A DNA stretch of 64,000 bases from DASRTE01 sp035656095 (GCA_035656095.1 DASRTE010000005.1:48770-112769), one strand, 5' to 3'. Counted from the first letter of the stretch, positions 26,271 through 34,764 are shown. Numbers and translations: made by a program. The notes: generated by a model not told the origin, from the letters alone.

Positions 26271-27533
26271 ATGAGCGGGACGTTGACCCGGGTCTATGCC
26301 GCCCGGCTGGCCGGCACCGCTGTGTTCGACCCGATGGGGGACCAGGTCGGCAAGGTCCACGATGTCGTCCTGAGCCTTCCGCTGCCGGGGCCACTGCCCA
26401 GCGTCCTCGGGCTGGTGGTGGAGGTACCCGTCCGGCGCCGGATCTTCCTCCCGATCACGCGTGTGACCAGCATCGACGCAGGTCAGGTCATCACCACCGG
26501 CGTCGTGAACATGCGCCGCTTCGAGCAGCGTCAGGGCGAGACCCTGGTCTTACGCGAGATGCTCGACCGCCGGGTCGTCGTGCGGGCCACGGGCGAGGAG
26601 GTCACGGTCTCCGACATCGGGATCGAGCAGACCCGCGTGCGCGACTGGGTGGTGACGAAGGTCGCAGCGCACGGACGCGGAAAGCGCTTCGGCCGACGGG
26701 GCGAGACCCGCATCTACGACTGGGACGACCTGTCCGGGTTCGCCGTCCCCGAGGACGTCCAAGGCGCCGCAAACCTGCTCGCGGCATTCGACAAGATGCG
26801 CCCCGCCGACCTCGCCAGCGTGCTCCGGGAGCTGTCCAGCAAGCGCCGGCGTGAGGTCGCCCTCGCCCTCGACGACGAACGGCTCGCCGACGTGATGGAG
26901 GAGTTGGACGCCTCCGAGGCGCAGGAGCTCATCGGCACCCTCGACGGCGAGCGGGCCGCCGACGTGCTCGAGGCGATGGCACCCGACGACGCCGCTGACC
27001 TGCTCTCCGACCTGCCCGCCGACCAGGCCGAGACACTGCTGAAGCTGATGGAGCCGGACGAGGCCGCACCGGTTCGCCAACTGTTGACCTACGAGGACTA
27101 CTCGGCCGGCGGCATGATGACCAACGAGCCCGTGGTGCTCTCGCCGGACGCCACGGTCGCCGAGGCGCTGGCACGTGTCCGGCAGCCGGAGTTGACGCCG
27201 TCACTTGCGGCCATGGTCTACGTGTGCCGACCGCCCATGGACACCCCGACCGGGCGCTACCTCGGCATCGCCCACTTCCAGCGTCTGCTGCGGGAGGCAC
27301 CATCGTCCCTGGTCTCCGGGGTGCTCGACACCGACCTCGGCCCGCTGCCACCCGGTGCGACACTCGAACAGGTTGCCGGCGTCTTCGCGACGTACAACCT
27401 GGTCGCGTGTCCGGTCGTCGACGAGGACGGCCGGCTGCTCGGCGTCGTCACCGTCGACGACGTTCTGGACCACCTGCTCGGGGAGGAATGGCGGGTCCGG
27501 TCAACCAGGGAAGGGGTCGACAGTGGCGCGTAG
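26271..27533 (+). CDS. soluble PRC-barrel/MgtE_N/CBS-domain protein
   Basis: A 420-residue cytosolic protein. PRC-barrel-like repeats span about residues 1-160 (VFDPMGDQVGKVHDVVLSL). An MgtE N-terminal helical domain lies around 165-280 (MRPADLASVLRELSSKRR; LLSDLPADQAETLLKLM). Two CBS domains follow at 285-410 (SAGGMMTNEPVVLSPDATV; PVVDEDGRLLGVVTVDDVL). The MgtE membrane channel is absent, so it cannot itself transport Mg2+ and is more likely a sensor or regulator. The DUF1003 gene overlaps its end, and the pair lies near mrp, an association recalled from mycobacteria (Rv1232c region). Confidence 0.85.
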   Translation: MSGTLTRVYAARLAGTAVFDPMGDQVGKVHDVVLSLPLPGPLPSVLGLVVEVPVRRRIFLPITRVTSIDAGQVITTGVVNMRRFEQRQGETLVLREMLDRRVVVRATGEEVTVSDIGIEQTRVRDWVVTKVAAHGRGKRFGRRGETRIYDWDDLSGFAVPEDVQGAANLLAAFDKMRPADLASVLRELSSKRRREVALALDDERLADVMEELDASEAQELIGTLDGERAADVLEAMAPDDAADLLSDLPADQAETLLKLMEPDEAAPVRQLLTYEDYSAGGMMTNEPVVLSPDATVAEALARVRQPELTPSLAAMVYVCRPPMDTPTGRYLGIAHFQRLLREAPSSLVSGVLDTDLGPLPPGATLEQVAGVFATYNLVACPVVDEDGRLLGVVTVDDVLDHLLGEEWRVRSTREGVDSGA

Positions 27534-28017
27534 CAGACTCGACCAGCCCCGGGCGCCGGGCGGCCTGCGCCGCCCCACCGTCGATCCGGAGCTGCTCGGC
27601 CAGGCCTCCGAGCGCATCGCCAGGTTCCTCGGAACGGGTCGGTTCCTCGGGTACCTGACCGCCTTCATCGCCGTATGGGTGTCGTGGAACGGATTCGGGC
27701 CGGCCGACCTGCGATGGGACCCGTACCCGTTCATCTTCCTGACGCTGCTGCTGTCGGTCCAGGCGTCCTATGCGGCGCCGCTGATCCTGCTCGCACAGAA
27801 TCGCCAGGACGACCGCGACCGGGTCAACCTCGAGCAGGACCGCGAGGTCGACGCGCGGTCTCGGGCCGACATGGAGTTCCTCGCTCGCGAGGTGGCCTCA
27901 CTTCGCATCGCCGTCGGAGAGGTCGCCACCCGCGACTTCGTGCGCTCCGAGCTGCGCGACCTCGCCGACGAGCTGGCGCGAACCCCGAGCGATCACCGGC
28001 AGGGCGACCCGGTGTAG
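27523..28017 (+). CDS. DUF1003 membrane protein
   Basis: A 164-residue protein with two membrane segments (FLGYLTAFIAVWVSWNGFG; YPFIFLTLLLSVQASYAAPLIL). LLAQNRQDDRDRVNLEQDRE after the second helix is the DUF1003 hallmark. A charged C-terminal coiled region follows. GTG 27523 has AAGGGG ahead of it and overlaps the MgtE_N gene by 11 bp, so translation is coupled. The function of DUF1003 is unknown. Confidence 0.88.
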   Translation: MARSRLDQPRAPGGLRRPTVDPELLGQASERIARFLGTGRFLGYLTAFIAVWVSWNGFGPADLRWDPYPFIFLTLLLSVQASYAAPLILLAQNRQDDRDRVNLEQDREVDARSRADMEFLAREVASLRIAVGEVATRDFVRSELRDLADELARTPSDHRQGDPV

Positions 28018-28037
28018 CGTGGAGGCACAAGTCCACA

Positions 28038-28123
28038 CGACAGGGGAGCGCTGCAGCGCTGAGAGTGCGGTACACACCGCAGACCCTCGAACCTGATCCG
28101 GGTAATGCCGGCGCAGGGAGTCG
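28038..28123 (+). ncRNA. TPP (THI-box) riboswitch aptamer
   Basis: Nearly all conserved THI-box elements appear in order: AGGGGAGC, GCTGAGAGTGCGG, ACACCGCAGACCCTCGAACC, TGATCCGGGTAATGCCGGC and GCAGGGAG. CGAC at 28038 and GTCG at 28120 close helix P1. It lies between the DUF1003 stop and the ykoE gene, 112 bp upstream of the ykoE start, so thiamine pyrophosphate should repress the transporter operon. A bulged hairpin at 28141-28173 is the probable expression platform. Confidence 0.95.
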
Positions 28124-28140
28124 ACAGTCATCTCGGTCAG

Positions 28141-28173
28141 CGGCGTGCCCACGGTTGGATCCGTGGCACGCCG
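28141..28173 (+). terminator. riboswitch expression-platform hairpin
   Basis: CGGCGTGCCCACGG and CCGTGGCACGCCG pair into a 13-bp GC-rich stem with one bulged C and the loop TTGGAT. It starts 18 bases after the aptamer and 60 bases before the ykoE start. No T-run follows. It does not cover the GGAGG ribosome site at 28221-28225, so transcription termination is more likely than direct sequestration. Confidence 0.6.
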
Positions 28174-28234
28174 TTCCCGCGGTGACGAGGGCGCCGAAGC
28201 CACCCCTCCTGATCACGACAGGAGGCAAACACCG

Positions 28235-28891
28235 ATGACTCATCCGCACGATCCCGACACCGCCGACAGGGGCCGTTCGACATCGGACCTGCCCGGCGAC
28301 CGTGTCCCGACCACCGCACCCACCACGTGGCGCACCGTCGACATCGTCGTGACCGCGGTCATCGCCGTCGCCTTCGGCGTCGTCTTCTGGGCCTGGAACC
28401 ACCTGTGGACAGCCACGGGACCGGCATTCACCGCCTTCCCGCCGGGCCAGGCGTTCATGTACGGCATCTGGCTGGTGCCCGGCGTGCTCGCCGCGCTGGT
28501 GATCCGCAAGCCCGGCGCCGCCGTCTTCGCATCCGTGCTGGCCGCCGCCGTCAGCGCGCTGCTCGGGGCGACGTGGGGCGTCCAGGTCGTCTGGTACGGC
28601 CTGCTGCAGGGCCTCGCGCCCGAGGTGGTGTTCCTGGCGACGCGGTACCGCCGGTTCGGCCTGCCGGTGGCCTTGATCGCGGCCGCCGCCGCCGGTCTCA
28701 CCGCAGCGTCACTGGACTGGTTCTACTACTACCGGGACTGGACGACCGGGTGGCTGGTCACCTACTACGCCGTGCTCACCGCGAGCTCGGTCGTCATCGC
28801 CGGATTCGGCTCGTGGGCACTGACCCGCAGCCTGGCCCGCACGGGAGCGCTGGACGCCTTCTCCTCGGGGCGGGAACGGAGACCGGTCTGA
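28235..28891 (+). CDS. ykoE: ECF transporter substrate-binding component, thiamine precursor (YkoE)
   Basis: A 218-residue integral membrane S-component with about six hydrophobic segments after a polar N-terminus (TVDIVVTAVIAVAFGVVFWAWN; PPGQAFMYGIWLVPGVLAALVI; FLATRYRRFGLPVALIAAAAAG). The TPP riboswitch upstream and the dedicated ATPase and T-component downstream identify the thiamine/HMP-type YkoE. GGAGGC precedes ATG 28235. It ends at 28891, overlapping the next coding frame. Confidence 0.9.
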   Translation: MTHPHDPDTADRGRSTSDLPGDRVPTTAPTTWRTVDIVVTAVIAVAFGVVFWAWNHLWTATGPAFTAFPPGQAFMYGIWLVPGVLAALVIRKPGAAVFASVLAAAVSALLGATWGVQVVWYGLLQGLAPEVVFLATRYRRFGLPVALIAAAAAGLTAASLDWFYYYRDWTTGWLVTYYAVLTASSVVIAGFGSWALTRSLARTGALDAFSSGRERRPV

Positions 28892-30390
28892 GCGGCGCCC
28901 GCGTCGAGGCACGCGATTGGGGGTGGCGCCATGCAGGGCGCCGCTCCCACGCGCTGCGGGGCCTCGACCTGGCCATCGAGCCCGGCGAGCGGGTGCTGCT
29001 GCTGGGACCGTCGGGCGCGGGAAAGAGCACCCTGCTGACCGCGCTGGCCGGAATGCTGGACCTCGAGCACGCCGGCGACGCCGAGGGCCGGTTGACCGTC
29101 GACGGCGTCGACCCACGGGCGACGCGCGACCGGGTCGGGCTGGTGCTCCAGGACCCCGAGACCCAGCTGGTCATGGCCAGGGCCGGCGACGACGTCGCGT
29201 TCGGGCTGGAGAACCGGGCCGTACCGGGCCCGCAGATCTGGCACCGGGTCGACGCGGCCCTGGCCACCGTCGGCTTCCCCTACGGCCGCGACCGACGGAC
29301 CGACCGGCTCTCCGGCGGGGAACAGCAGCGGCTCGCGCTGGCCGGCGCGTTCGCGCTGTCACCGCGCCTGCTTCTGCTGGACGAGCCCACGGCGAACCTC
29401 GACCCGGTCGGCGCCGGGCTGGTACGGGAGGCGATCGCCGCGATCCAGCGGACGACGGGCGCGACGACCGTCCTGGTCGAGCACCGCGTGGCCGAGGCGC
29501 TCGAGCTCGTCGACCGGGTCGTCGTCCTGACTCCGGGCGGGGGTGTGATCGCCGACGGGCAACCGGCCGAGGTCTTCGCCGCGCACGGGGACGCGCTGGC
29601 AGCGTCCGGGGTCTGGGTCCCGGACCGTCCGCTTCCCACCCGGAAGGCTCGACCGGCGCAGCCGGACGCCTCAGGCGGAGGACGGGAGGACCTGCTCGTC
29701 GCGGACCGGTTGGGATACACGCACAGGGGCGGTGACCGGCCGGCGCTGACCGGCGTGTCCGTGCGACTTCGGGCCGGCGAGGCCCTGGCCGTCGTCGGTC
29801 CGAACGGTTCGGGCAAGTCGACGCTCGCCACCGTGCTCGCCGGCCTGGCCGCCCCCGCGACCGGCACCGTGCGGGCGACGCCCAGGCTGGCCGGTGCCGA
29901 CTCACCTGTGCCGCCACACCGGTGGCGGGCCCACGTCCTCGCAGCCCGGATCGGCACCGTCTTCCAGGACCCCGAGCACCAGTTCCTCACCGGCAGGGTT
30001 CGCGACGAGCTGGCGTTCGGGCCGATCCGCCGTGGCGAGAAGGCCGACGCCGTCGGCCGTCGGGTCGACGACCTGCTCGACCGCCTCCGTCTCACGTCGT
30101 TGGCGGAGGCGAACCCGTTCACCCTCTCCGGCGGTGAGAAACGCCGGCTGTCGGTCGCCACCGCACTCACCGCCGGACCGGCAGTACTGATCCTGGACGA
30201 GCCAACCTTCGGACAGGACCGCCGCACCTGGGTCGAGCTCGTGGACCTGCTCGCGGCGCACCGCGACTCGGGCGGCTCGATCTTCGCGGCCACCCACGAC
30301 GAGGCCGTGGTGGCATCCCTGGCCGACCGCGTGCAGACGCTGGGGCACGACCGCCCGGCACCGGTCCCCGGCCGGGAGGTGGCCGCCTGA
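28888..30390 (+). CDS. ykoD: ECF transporter duplicated ATPase (YkoD)
   Basis: A 500-residue fusion of two ABC ATPase domains. Domain 1 has Walker A GPSGAGKST, signature LSGGEQQRLALAGA and Walker B LLLLDEPT. Domain 2 has Walker A GPNGSGKST, signature LSGGEKRRLSVATA and Walker B LILDEPT. It powers vitamin uptake with YkoE and YkoC. The coding similarity starts right after the ykoE stop (LSGARVEARDWGW). The only in-frame standard start, GTG 28813, would add 25 unlikely residues and overlap ykoE by 79 bp. A CTG at 28888 gives a CTGA overlap like the ATGA/GTGA junctions elsewhere here. The start is therefore tentative. Confidence 0.88.
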   Translation: MSGARVEARDWGWRHAGRRSHALRGLDLAIEPGERVLLLGPSGAGKSTLLTALAGMLDLEHAGDAEGRLTVDGVDPRATRDRVGLVLQDPETQLVMARAGDDVAFGLENRAVPGPQIWHRVDAALATVGFPYGRDRRTDRLSGGEQQRLALAGAFALSPRLLLLDEPTANLDPVGAGLVREAIAAIQRTTGATTVLVEHRVAEALELVDRVVVLTPGGGVIADGQPAEVFAAHGDALAASGVWVPDRPLPTRKARPAQPDASGGGREDLLVADRLGYTHRGGDRPALTGVSVRLRAGEALAVVGPNGSGKSTLATVLAGLAAPATGTVRATPRLAGADSPVPPHRWRAHVLAARIGTVFQDPEHQFLTGRVRDELAFGPIRRGEKADAVGRRVDDLLDRLRLTSLAEANPFTLSGGEKRRLSVATALTAGPAVLILDEPTFGQDRRTWVELVDLLAAHRDSGGSIFAATHDEAVVASLADRVQTLGHDRPAPVPGREVAA

Positions 30391-31145
30391 TGGTGCTCGA
30401 CCTGCACGCCGGCAGGGGCACCGGTCGGCTCGTCCGAGCCAACCCCGTGGCCAAGGTGCTCGCAGCGTTCGTGCTCGGCCTCGGTGTCGCCCTCAGCGAC
30501 GACCCGGTCACACCTGCGCTGGTTCTGGGGGCGGTCGTGGTGGCCTTGGCCGCCGGCGGGGTGACGATGCGTGTGCTGCTGATGCGCAGCTGGCCGCTGC
30601 TGGTCTCGGCGGCCAGCCTCGGCCTGACGACACTGCTGTTCTCGGACACTGAGCAGCCATGGCTGACCGCCCTCTCCGTGACCGTCCGGGTCCTCGCCAT
30701 CGCGCTTCCCGGCGTGGTCGTCCTGGTGACGATCGACCCGACCGACCTCGCCGACTCCCTGGTGCAGAACGCACGTGTGCCCGCCCGGTTCGCCTACGCC
30801 TCCCTGGCCGCACTGCGGCTCCTGCCGCTGATGGCCGTCGAATGGCGCACGATCGGGTTGGCCCGGCGTGCGCGGGGCGTCGATGCCGGCCGCAACCCCG
30901 TGGCACACCTGCGGCTGTTCGCCGGGACGGTGTTCACCCTGCTGGTCGGGGCGGTCCGACGGGGAACTCGCTTGGCCGTGGCGATGGACGCTCGCGGCTT
31001 CGATGCCGTCGGGCCGCGAACGATTGCCCGGCCGCAGGTGGTGCGGCGCTCCGACGTCGCCCTGGTTCTCGGCGCGTTCGCCGTGCTCGTCGCCGCGGCC
31101 CTGGCCAGTTCGGCCCTGGGTACCTTCCGTCCGTTCTGGGCCTGA
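30390..31145 (+). CDS. ykoC: ECF transporter transmembrane component (YkoC/EcfT)
   Basis: A 251-residue T-component with about five membrane helices. The coupling motifs are ARVPARFAYASLAALRLLP and RARGVDAG plus AMDARGFD, corresponding to the two A-R-G motifs that contact the ATPase. ATG 30390 overlaps the ykoD stop (TGATG), with GGGAGG upstream. It ends the riboswitch-controlled operon, and a long perfect inverted repeat lies 37 bp beyond its stop. Confidence 0.9.
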   Translation: MVLDLHAGRGTGRLVRANPVAKVLAAFVLGLGVALSDDPVTPALVLGAVVVALAAGGVTMRVLLMRSWPLLVSAASLGLTTLLFSDTEQPWLTALSVTVRVLAIALPGVVVLVTIDPTDLADSLVQNARVPARFAYASLAALRLLPLMAVEWRTIGLARRARGVDAGRNPVAHLRLFAGTVFTLLVGAVRRGTRLAVAMDARGFDAVGPRTIARPQVVRRSDVALVLGAFAVLVAAALASSALGTFRPFWA

Positions 31146-31181
31146 CCGCCTCTGACTCCTTGCCCGCGGTGACGTCCCGGA

Positions 31182-31252
31182 GTCGTGAAGATCGTCGTGA
31201 AGGAAACAGCACCCCTGCGAGCGGGCGAGGTCTTCACGACGATCTTCACGAC
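31182..31252. repeat. 21-bp perfect inverted repeat between convergent genes (bidirectional terminator candidate)
   Basis: Arms 31182-31202 and 31232-31252 are exact inverse complements over 21 bp (inner core GAAGATCGTCGTGAAG against CTTCACGACGATCTTC), with a 29-base spacer. The spacer (31203-31231) is mostly GC-rich. It lies between the convergent ykoC and marR-like genes. A stem this long without mismatch is unusual in this window. It may be a bidirectional terminator, a binding site or a small mobile palindrome. Confidence 0.8.
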
Positions 31253-31286
31253 CGGGCCGGTCGTCGGGTCGGCGACCTCGCCGTGT

Positions 31287-31742
31287 TCAGTCCTCGAGCC
31301 GGGCCAGGTAGGCGGCGATCTGGTCGAGCTCGGTGTCGGTGTAGCGCGACAGCACGTACTCGAGGATTCCGCGCAGGTGCGTGCCCGTCGCCGAGCGTAG
31401 CTTCTCGTAACCCGCGTCGGTGAGGACGGCGTAATAGCCACGCGCGTCGCGCTCGGACACCTCGCGGCAGACCATCCCGGCGTCGACCATCCGGTCGACC
31501 AGCCGCGTCAGCCCGCTGGGCGAGAGCATGACCCGCTCGGCAAGCCCGCTCATCCGCAGCCGGTGGCCGTCGGCCTCGACCAGCCGCGCCAGGACGTCGT
31601 ACCAGGCCAGCGGGAGGGCATGGTGATCGGTCAGATCGGCCTCGAGTCGACGGATGATCAGGGCGTGGGCGCGCAGGAACGAGCGCCACACCTCGAGTTG
31701 CTCGGGTGTGACGCGGTCGCGCGACACCTCCGTTGCCCTCAC
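31287..31742 (-). CDS. MarR family transcriptional regulator
   Basis: A 151-residue winged-helix regulator. The recognition region is RLRMSGLAERVMLSPSGLTRLVDRMVDAGMV (about 61-91), and the wing is REVSERDARGYYAVLTDAG. Dimer helices lie at both ends. The GTG at 31742 was chosen; GTG codons 15 and 30 bases further in are alternatives. It is divergent from mrp with 45 bp between the starts, so it likely regulates itself and perhaps mrp. The ligand is unknown. Confidence 0.87.
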   Translation of the reverse strand: MRATEVSRDRVTPEQLEVWRSFLRAHALIIRRLEADLTDHHALPLAWYDVLARLVEADGHRLRMSGLAERVMLSPSGLTRLVDRMVDAGMVCREVSERDARGYYAVLTDAGYEKLRSATGTHLRGILEYVLSRYTDTELDQIAAYLARLED

Positions 31743-31787
31743 GCCCCGATCGTAGGGCCCGGCCGGTGCGGACGTAGCATCGACGGC

Positions 31788-32939
31788 ATGAGCTCCCCCC
31801 CGACGACCGAGCAGGTCACGGCCGCGCTGGCGACGGTCAACGATCCCGAGATCAAGCGACCGATCACCGATCTCGGCATGGTCAAGGCCGTCGAGGTAGG
31901 CAGTGACGGCCGGGTCCGGGTCGACGTCTTCCTCACCGTCGCCGGTTGCCCGCTGCGTGACACCATCACGCGTGAGGTCACTGCCGCGGTGTCGGCACTC
32001 ACCGGGGTCATCGGGGTCGACGTGGCGCTCGATGTGATGTCCGACGAACAACGCGCCGAGCTGTCGAAGCAGTTGCGCGGCGGCGCACCCGAGCGCGAGA
32101 TCCCGTTCGCCAGGGCAGATTCGCTGACCCGCGTCTTCGCGGTCGCGTCGGGCAAGGGAGGTGTCGGCAAGTCGTCGGTGACGGTCAACATGGCGGCGGC
32201 GATGGCGGCTGACGGCGTGCGGGTCGGCCTGCTCGACGCCGACATCTACGGTCACTCCGGTCCACGCATGCTCGGCGTCGAGGGCTCGCACCCGACAATC
32301 GTCGAGCGGATGATCATGCCTGTCCCCGCACACGGGGTGAAGCTCATCTCCACCGAAATGTTCAAGCCCGACCGCGACGCGCCGATCGCCTGGCGCGGGC
32401 CGATGCTGCACCGGGCACTGCAACAGTTCCTCTCCGACGTGTTCTGGGGCGACCTCGACGTCCTGCTGCTCGACCTTCCCCCCGGGACGGGAGACGTCGC
32501 GATCTCGTTGGCTCAGTTCTTGCCCTCGGCGGAGATCATCGTCGTGACGACCCCGCAACTCGCCGCGGCCGAAGTGGCCGAGCGGGCCGGTGCGATCGCG
32601 ATCCAGACCCACCAACAGGTCGCGGGTGTGATCGAGAACATGTCGTATCTGCCCTGCCCCCACTGCGGGCCGGACCACCGGATCGAGCTGTTCGGCCGCG
32701 GCGGCGGCCGGCGGACGGCCGAAGGACTCGCGCGGCGCCTCGGTACGCCCGTGCCCGTCCTCGGCGAGGTCCCGATGGACCTGCACCTGCGCGAAGGTGC
32801 CGACACCGGCATCCCGCTGGTCGTCTCCGATCCGTCGGCGCCGGCGGCGACGGCGCTGCGCGAGGTGGCCCGGTCGCTCTCGCACCGGCGGCGTGGTCTG
32901 GCCGGCCGCTCGCTCGACCTCACGCCCGCGGCTCGCTGA
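31788..32939 (+). CDS. mrp: Mrp/NBP35 family Fe-S carrier P-loop ATPase
   Basis: A 383-residue protein. An N-terminal DUF59/MIP18 domain spans about 1-95 (ALATVNDPEIKRPITDLGMV). The P-loop ATPase domain begins VASGKGGVGKSSVTVN (deviant Walker A with two lysines), with DADIYGHSGPRMLG and LLLDLPPGTGDVAIS. The CxxC pair is in YLPCPHCGPDHRIE, the site that bridges a 4Fe-4S cluster in homologues. It delivers Fe-S clusters to apoproteins in the cytosol. Its place next to tatB-htrA-sigE matches the mycobacterial order. Confidence 0.93.
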   Translation: MSSPPTTEQVTAALATVNDPEIKRPITDLGMVKAVEVGSDGRVRVDVFLTVAGCPLRDTITREVTAAVSALTGVIGVDVALDVMSDEQRAELSKQLRGGAPEREIPFARADSLTRVFAVASGKGGVGKSSVTVNMAAAMAADGVRVGLLDADIYGHSGPRMLGVEGSHPTIVERMIMPVPAHGVKLISTEMFKPDRDAPIAWRGPMLHRALQQFLSDVFWGDLDVLLLDLPPGTGDVAISLAQFLPSAEIIVVTTPQLAAAEVAERAGAIAIQTHQQVAGVIENMSYLPCPHCGPDHRIELFGRGGGRRTAEGLARRLGTPVPVLGEVPMDLHLREGADTGIPLVVSDPSAPAATALREVARSLSHRRRGLAGRSLDLTPAAR

Positions 32940-32948
32940 GCTCCCTGC

Positions 32949-33401
32949 CTACGTGGTGTCGGGGTCGTACGGCGCCGGAGCAGGTGTCACGGGAGCCACG
33001 GACGGGCCGGGCGTCTCCTCTGCACTGCCCGTCGACGCCCGCGCACGAGGGGTGACCGCTGCGCTGCCAGGTCGTGCCGTGCCCTTCCGGCGTGGCTTGG
33101 GGGTGCCATTGGCCCCGGAGGGTCGTTCGACGTCGTCGTCGAGTCCGAGATCGAGGTCGACACCGTCGAGGACGTTGCGCCGGACGTAGGACTTCGGGTC
33201 GAGGTTCTGCAGCTTGCGCAGGTCCGCAGCGTCGACGCCGAGCCCGTCGGTCAGGTCGCGGCGGGCGTTGGCGACCATCCGGCGCAGGTCGCGGAGCCAG
33301 GAGCCGGCCTGACGGGCCATCTCGGGCAGGCGGTCGGGCCCGAACACGAGCAGCGCCACGATCAGCACGACGAGCACCTCGGGTGCGCCGATGTCGAACA
33401 C
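32949..33401 (-). CDS. tatB: Sec-independent translocase protein TatB
   Basis: A 150-residue protein with the TatA/B plan: a short N-terminus, one membrane helix (APEVLVVLIVALLVFGPDRLPE, with Phe-Gly-Pro after the helix), an amphipathic helix (LRDLRRMVANARRDL) and a Pro/Thr-rich acidic tail. It forms part of the twin-arginine translocon. Its location behind htrA and the sigE operon, rather than beside tatC, is the actinobacterial pattern and supports TatB over TatA. Confidence 0.9.
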   Translation of the reverse strand: MFDIGAPEVLVVLIVALLVFGPDRLPEMARQAGSWLRDLRRMVANARRDLTDGLGVDAADLRKLQNLDPKSYVRRNVLDGVDLDLGLDDDVERPSGANGTPKPRRKGTARPGSAAVTPRARASTGSAEETPGPSVAPVTPAPAPYDPDTT

Positions 33402-33450
33402 GGTGGGCTCCCTCGGGCCGACTCAGGACCTCTGCCCAGGGTACGGCGGA

Positions 33451-34764
33451 TCAGCCGACGGCGGAGCCGAGGGTGAGTGTGACCTCGAGGACCTGCCCGT
33501 CCCGCTCCACCACGAGCGTGACCTCGTCACCGGGCTGCTGCGCCCTCAGCACGACGATGAGCTCCTCCGGTGTGTCGATCGACCGACCCTCGACCTCGAC
33601 GATGACGTCACCCGGTGCGAGGTCCACGCTGGCCGCCGGCCCGTCCGGCGTGACCGCCGGCGAGTCGTCGTCCCGGTCGATCCGCGCGCCGGGTCCGCCG
33701 AACTGCTCGTCCAGGCGCACCCCCATGACGGGGTAGACGGCCTCGCCGGTGGCGATGATCTGTTCGGCCGTCCGGGCGGCCTGGTCGATCGGGATCGCGA
33801 AGCCGAGGCCGATGTTGCCGGGGTTGGGCCCCAAGCCGAGGGTCGCGATGGCCGAGTTGACCCCGATCACGCGGCCGGCGGCGTCGACGAGCGGGCCGCC
33901 GGAGTTGCCCGGATTGATCGCCGCGTCCGTCTGCATGGCGTTGATGAACGAGGTCTCGCCCTGCCCGCCCGCGGTGACCGGACGGTCGAGGGCCGAGACG
34001 ATGCCGCTGGTCACCGTGCTCTCGAGGCCGAGCGGGCTGCCGATGGCGATGACCGGGTCGCCGACCACCACCCCTGACGAGTCGCCGAGGCGGGCAGGCA
34101 CGAGGTCGTTGCGCTCGACCTTGAGGACGGCCAGATCGTAGCTCGGGCTGCGGCCGACGACCTCCGCCCGCACCGTGTCTCCGTCGAAGAACCCCACCTC
34201 GATGTCCGCATCGTCGGCCCCGGTGATGACGTGGTTGTTGGTGACGACGTATCCCTCGTCGGAGATGACGAACCCGGAGCCGGACCCGTCCCCCACCGTC
34301 ACCGACACGACGCTGGACAGCACGGCTGCCGCGACACCGGCGACGGAGTCGGGCGGACGCTCCGCGAGCACGGCCGGATCGGCGCCGACGACGGTGACCG
34401 TCTCCCGCGAGATGTCCCCGATCCGCTCGGCGACGAGCACACCGGTCGCTCCCCCGACGACTCCGGCGATTGCGGCGACGCCCGCGGCAGCCCCGATCAG
34501 CACACCCGCCCGGGGACCCGTGGCGCGGGCCTCGCGAAGCGCATACGCACCTCTGCGTGACGTGCGATCCGCCGCCGGCTCGCGGACCTCACCGACCCGA
34601 GCCCACGGGTCGTCGCCGTCGGTGGCGGGCGGGGCGGATACCGCTGGTTCCGACGCGGCGTGGCCCACGACGGTCGCCCACCAGGGGTCGCCGTCGACCC
34701 GCCGGTCGTCGACCAGGGCCGGACGCGACCAGCCGGTGCCGGGGGATCTGTGCGTGTCGTCCAT
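33451..34764 (-). CDS. htrA: HtrA/DegP-type membrane serine protease with PDZ domain
   Basis: A 437-residue protease. A cytosolic Pro/Asp-rich N-terminus (1-85) precedes one membrane helix (86-112). The extracytoplasmic trypsin-like domain has His178 (VVTNNHVITG), Asp210 (SYDLAVLKV) and Ser288 (NPGNSGGPLV). A C-terminal PDZ domain starts near 340 (ASVDLAPGDVIVEVEGRSI). It degrades or refolds misfolded exported proteins. It lies downstream of the sigE-rseA-rseB-like genes on the same strand and is probably part of the SigE stress response, as in mycobacteria. Confidence 0.93.
   Translation of the reverse strand: MDDTHRSPGTGWSRPALVDDRRVDGDPWWATVVGHAASEPAVSAPPATDGDDPWARVGEVREPAADRTSRRGAYALREARATGPRAGVLIGAAAGVAAIAGVVGGATGVLVAERIGDISRETVTVVGADPAVLAERPPDSVAGVAAAVLSSVVSVTVGDGSGSGFVISDEGYVVTNNHVITGADDADIEVGFFDGDTVRAEVVGRSPSYDLAVLKVERNDLVPARLGDSSGVVVGDPVIAIGSPLGLESTVTSGIVSALDRPVTAGGQGETSFINAMQTDAAINPGNSGGPLVDAAGRVIGVNSAIATLGLGPNPGNIGLGFAIPIDQAARTAEQIIATGEAVYPVMGVRLDEQFGGPGARIDRDDDSPAVTPDGPAASVDLAPGDVIVEVEGRSIDTPEELIVVLRAQQPGDEVTLVVERDGQVLEVTLTLGSAVG

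Noticed and set aside
31743..32885. N-terminal extension of the MarR-like frame across mrp
   Set aside because: The upstream part is antisense to mrp and lacks any domain; the MarR fold is complete from GTG 31742.
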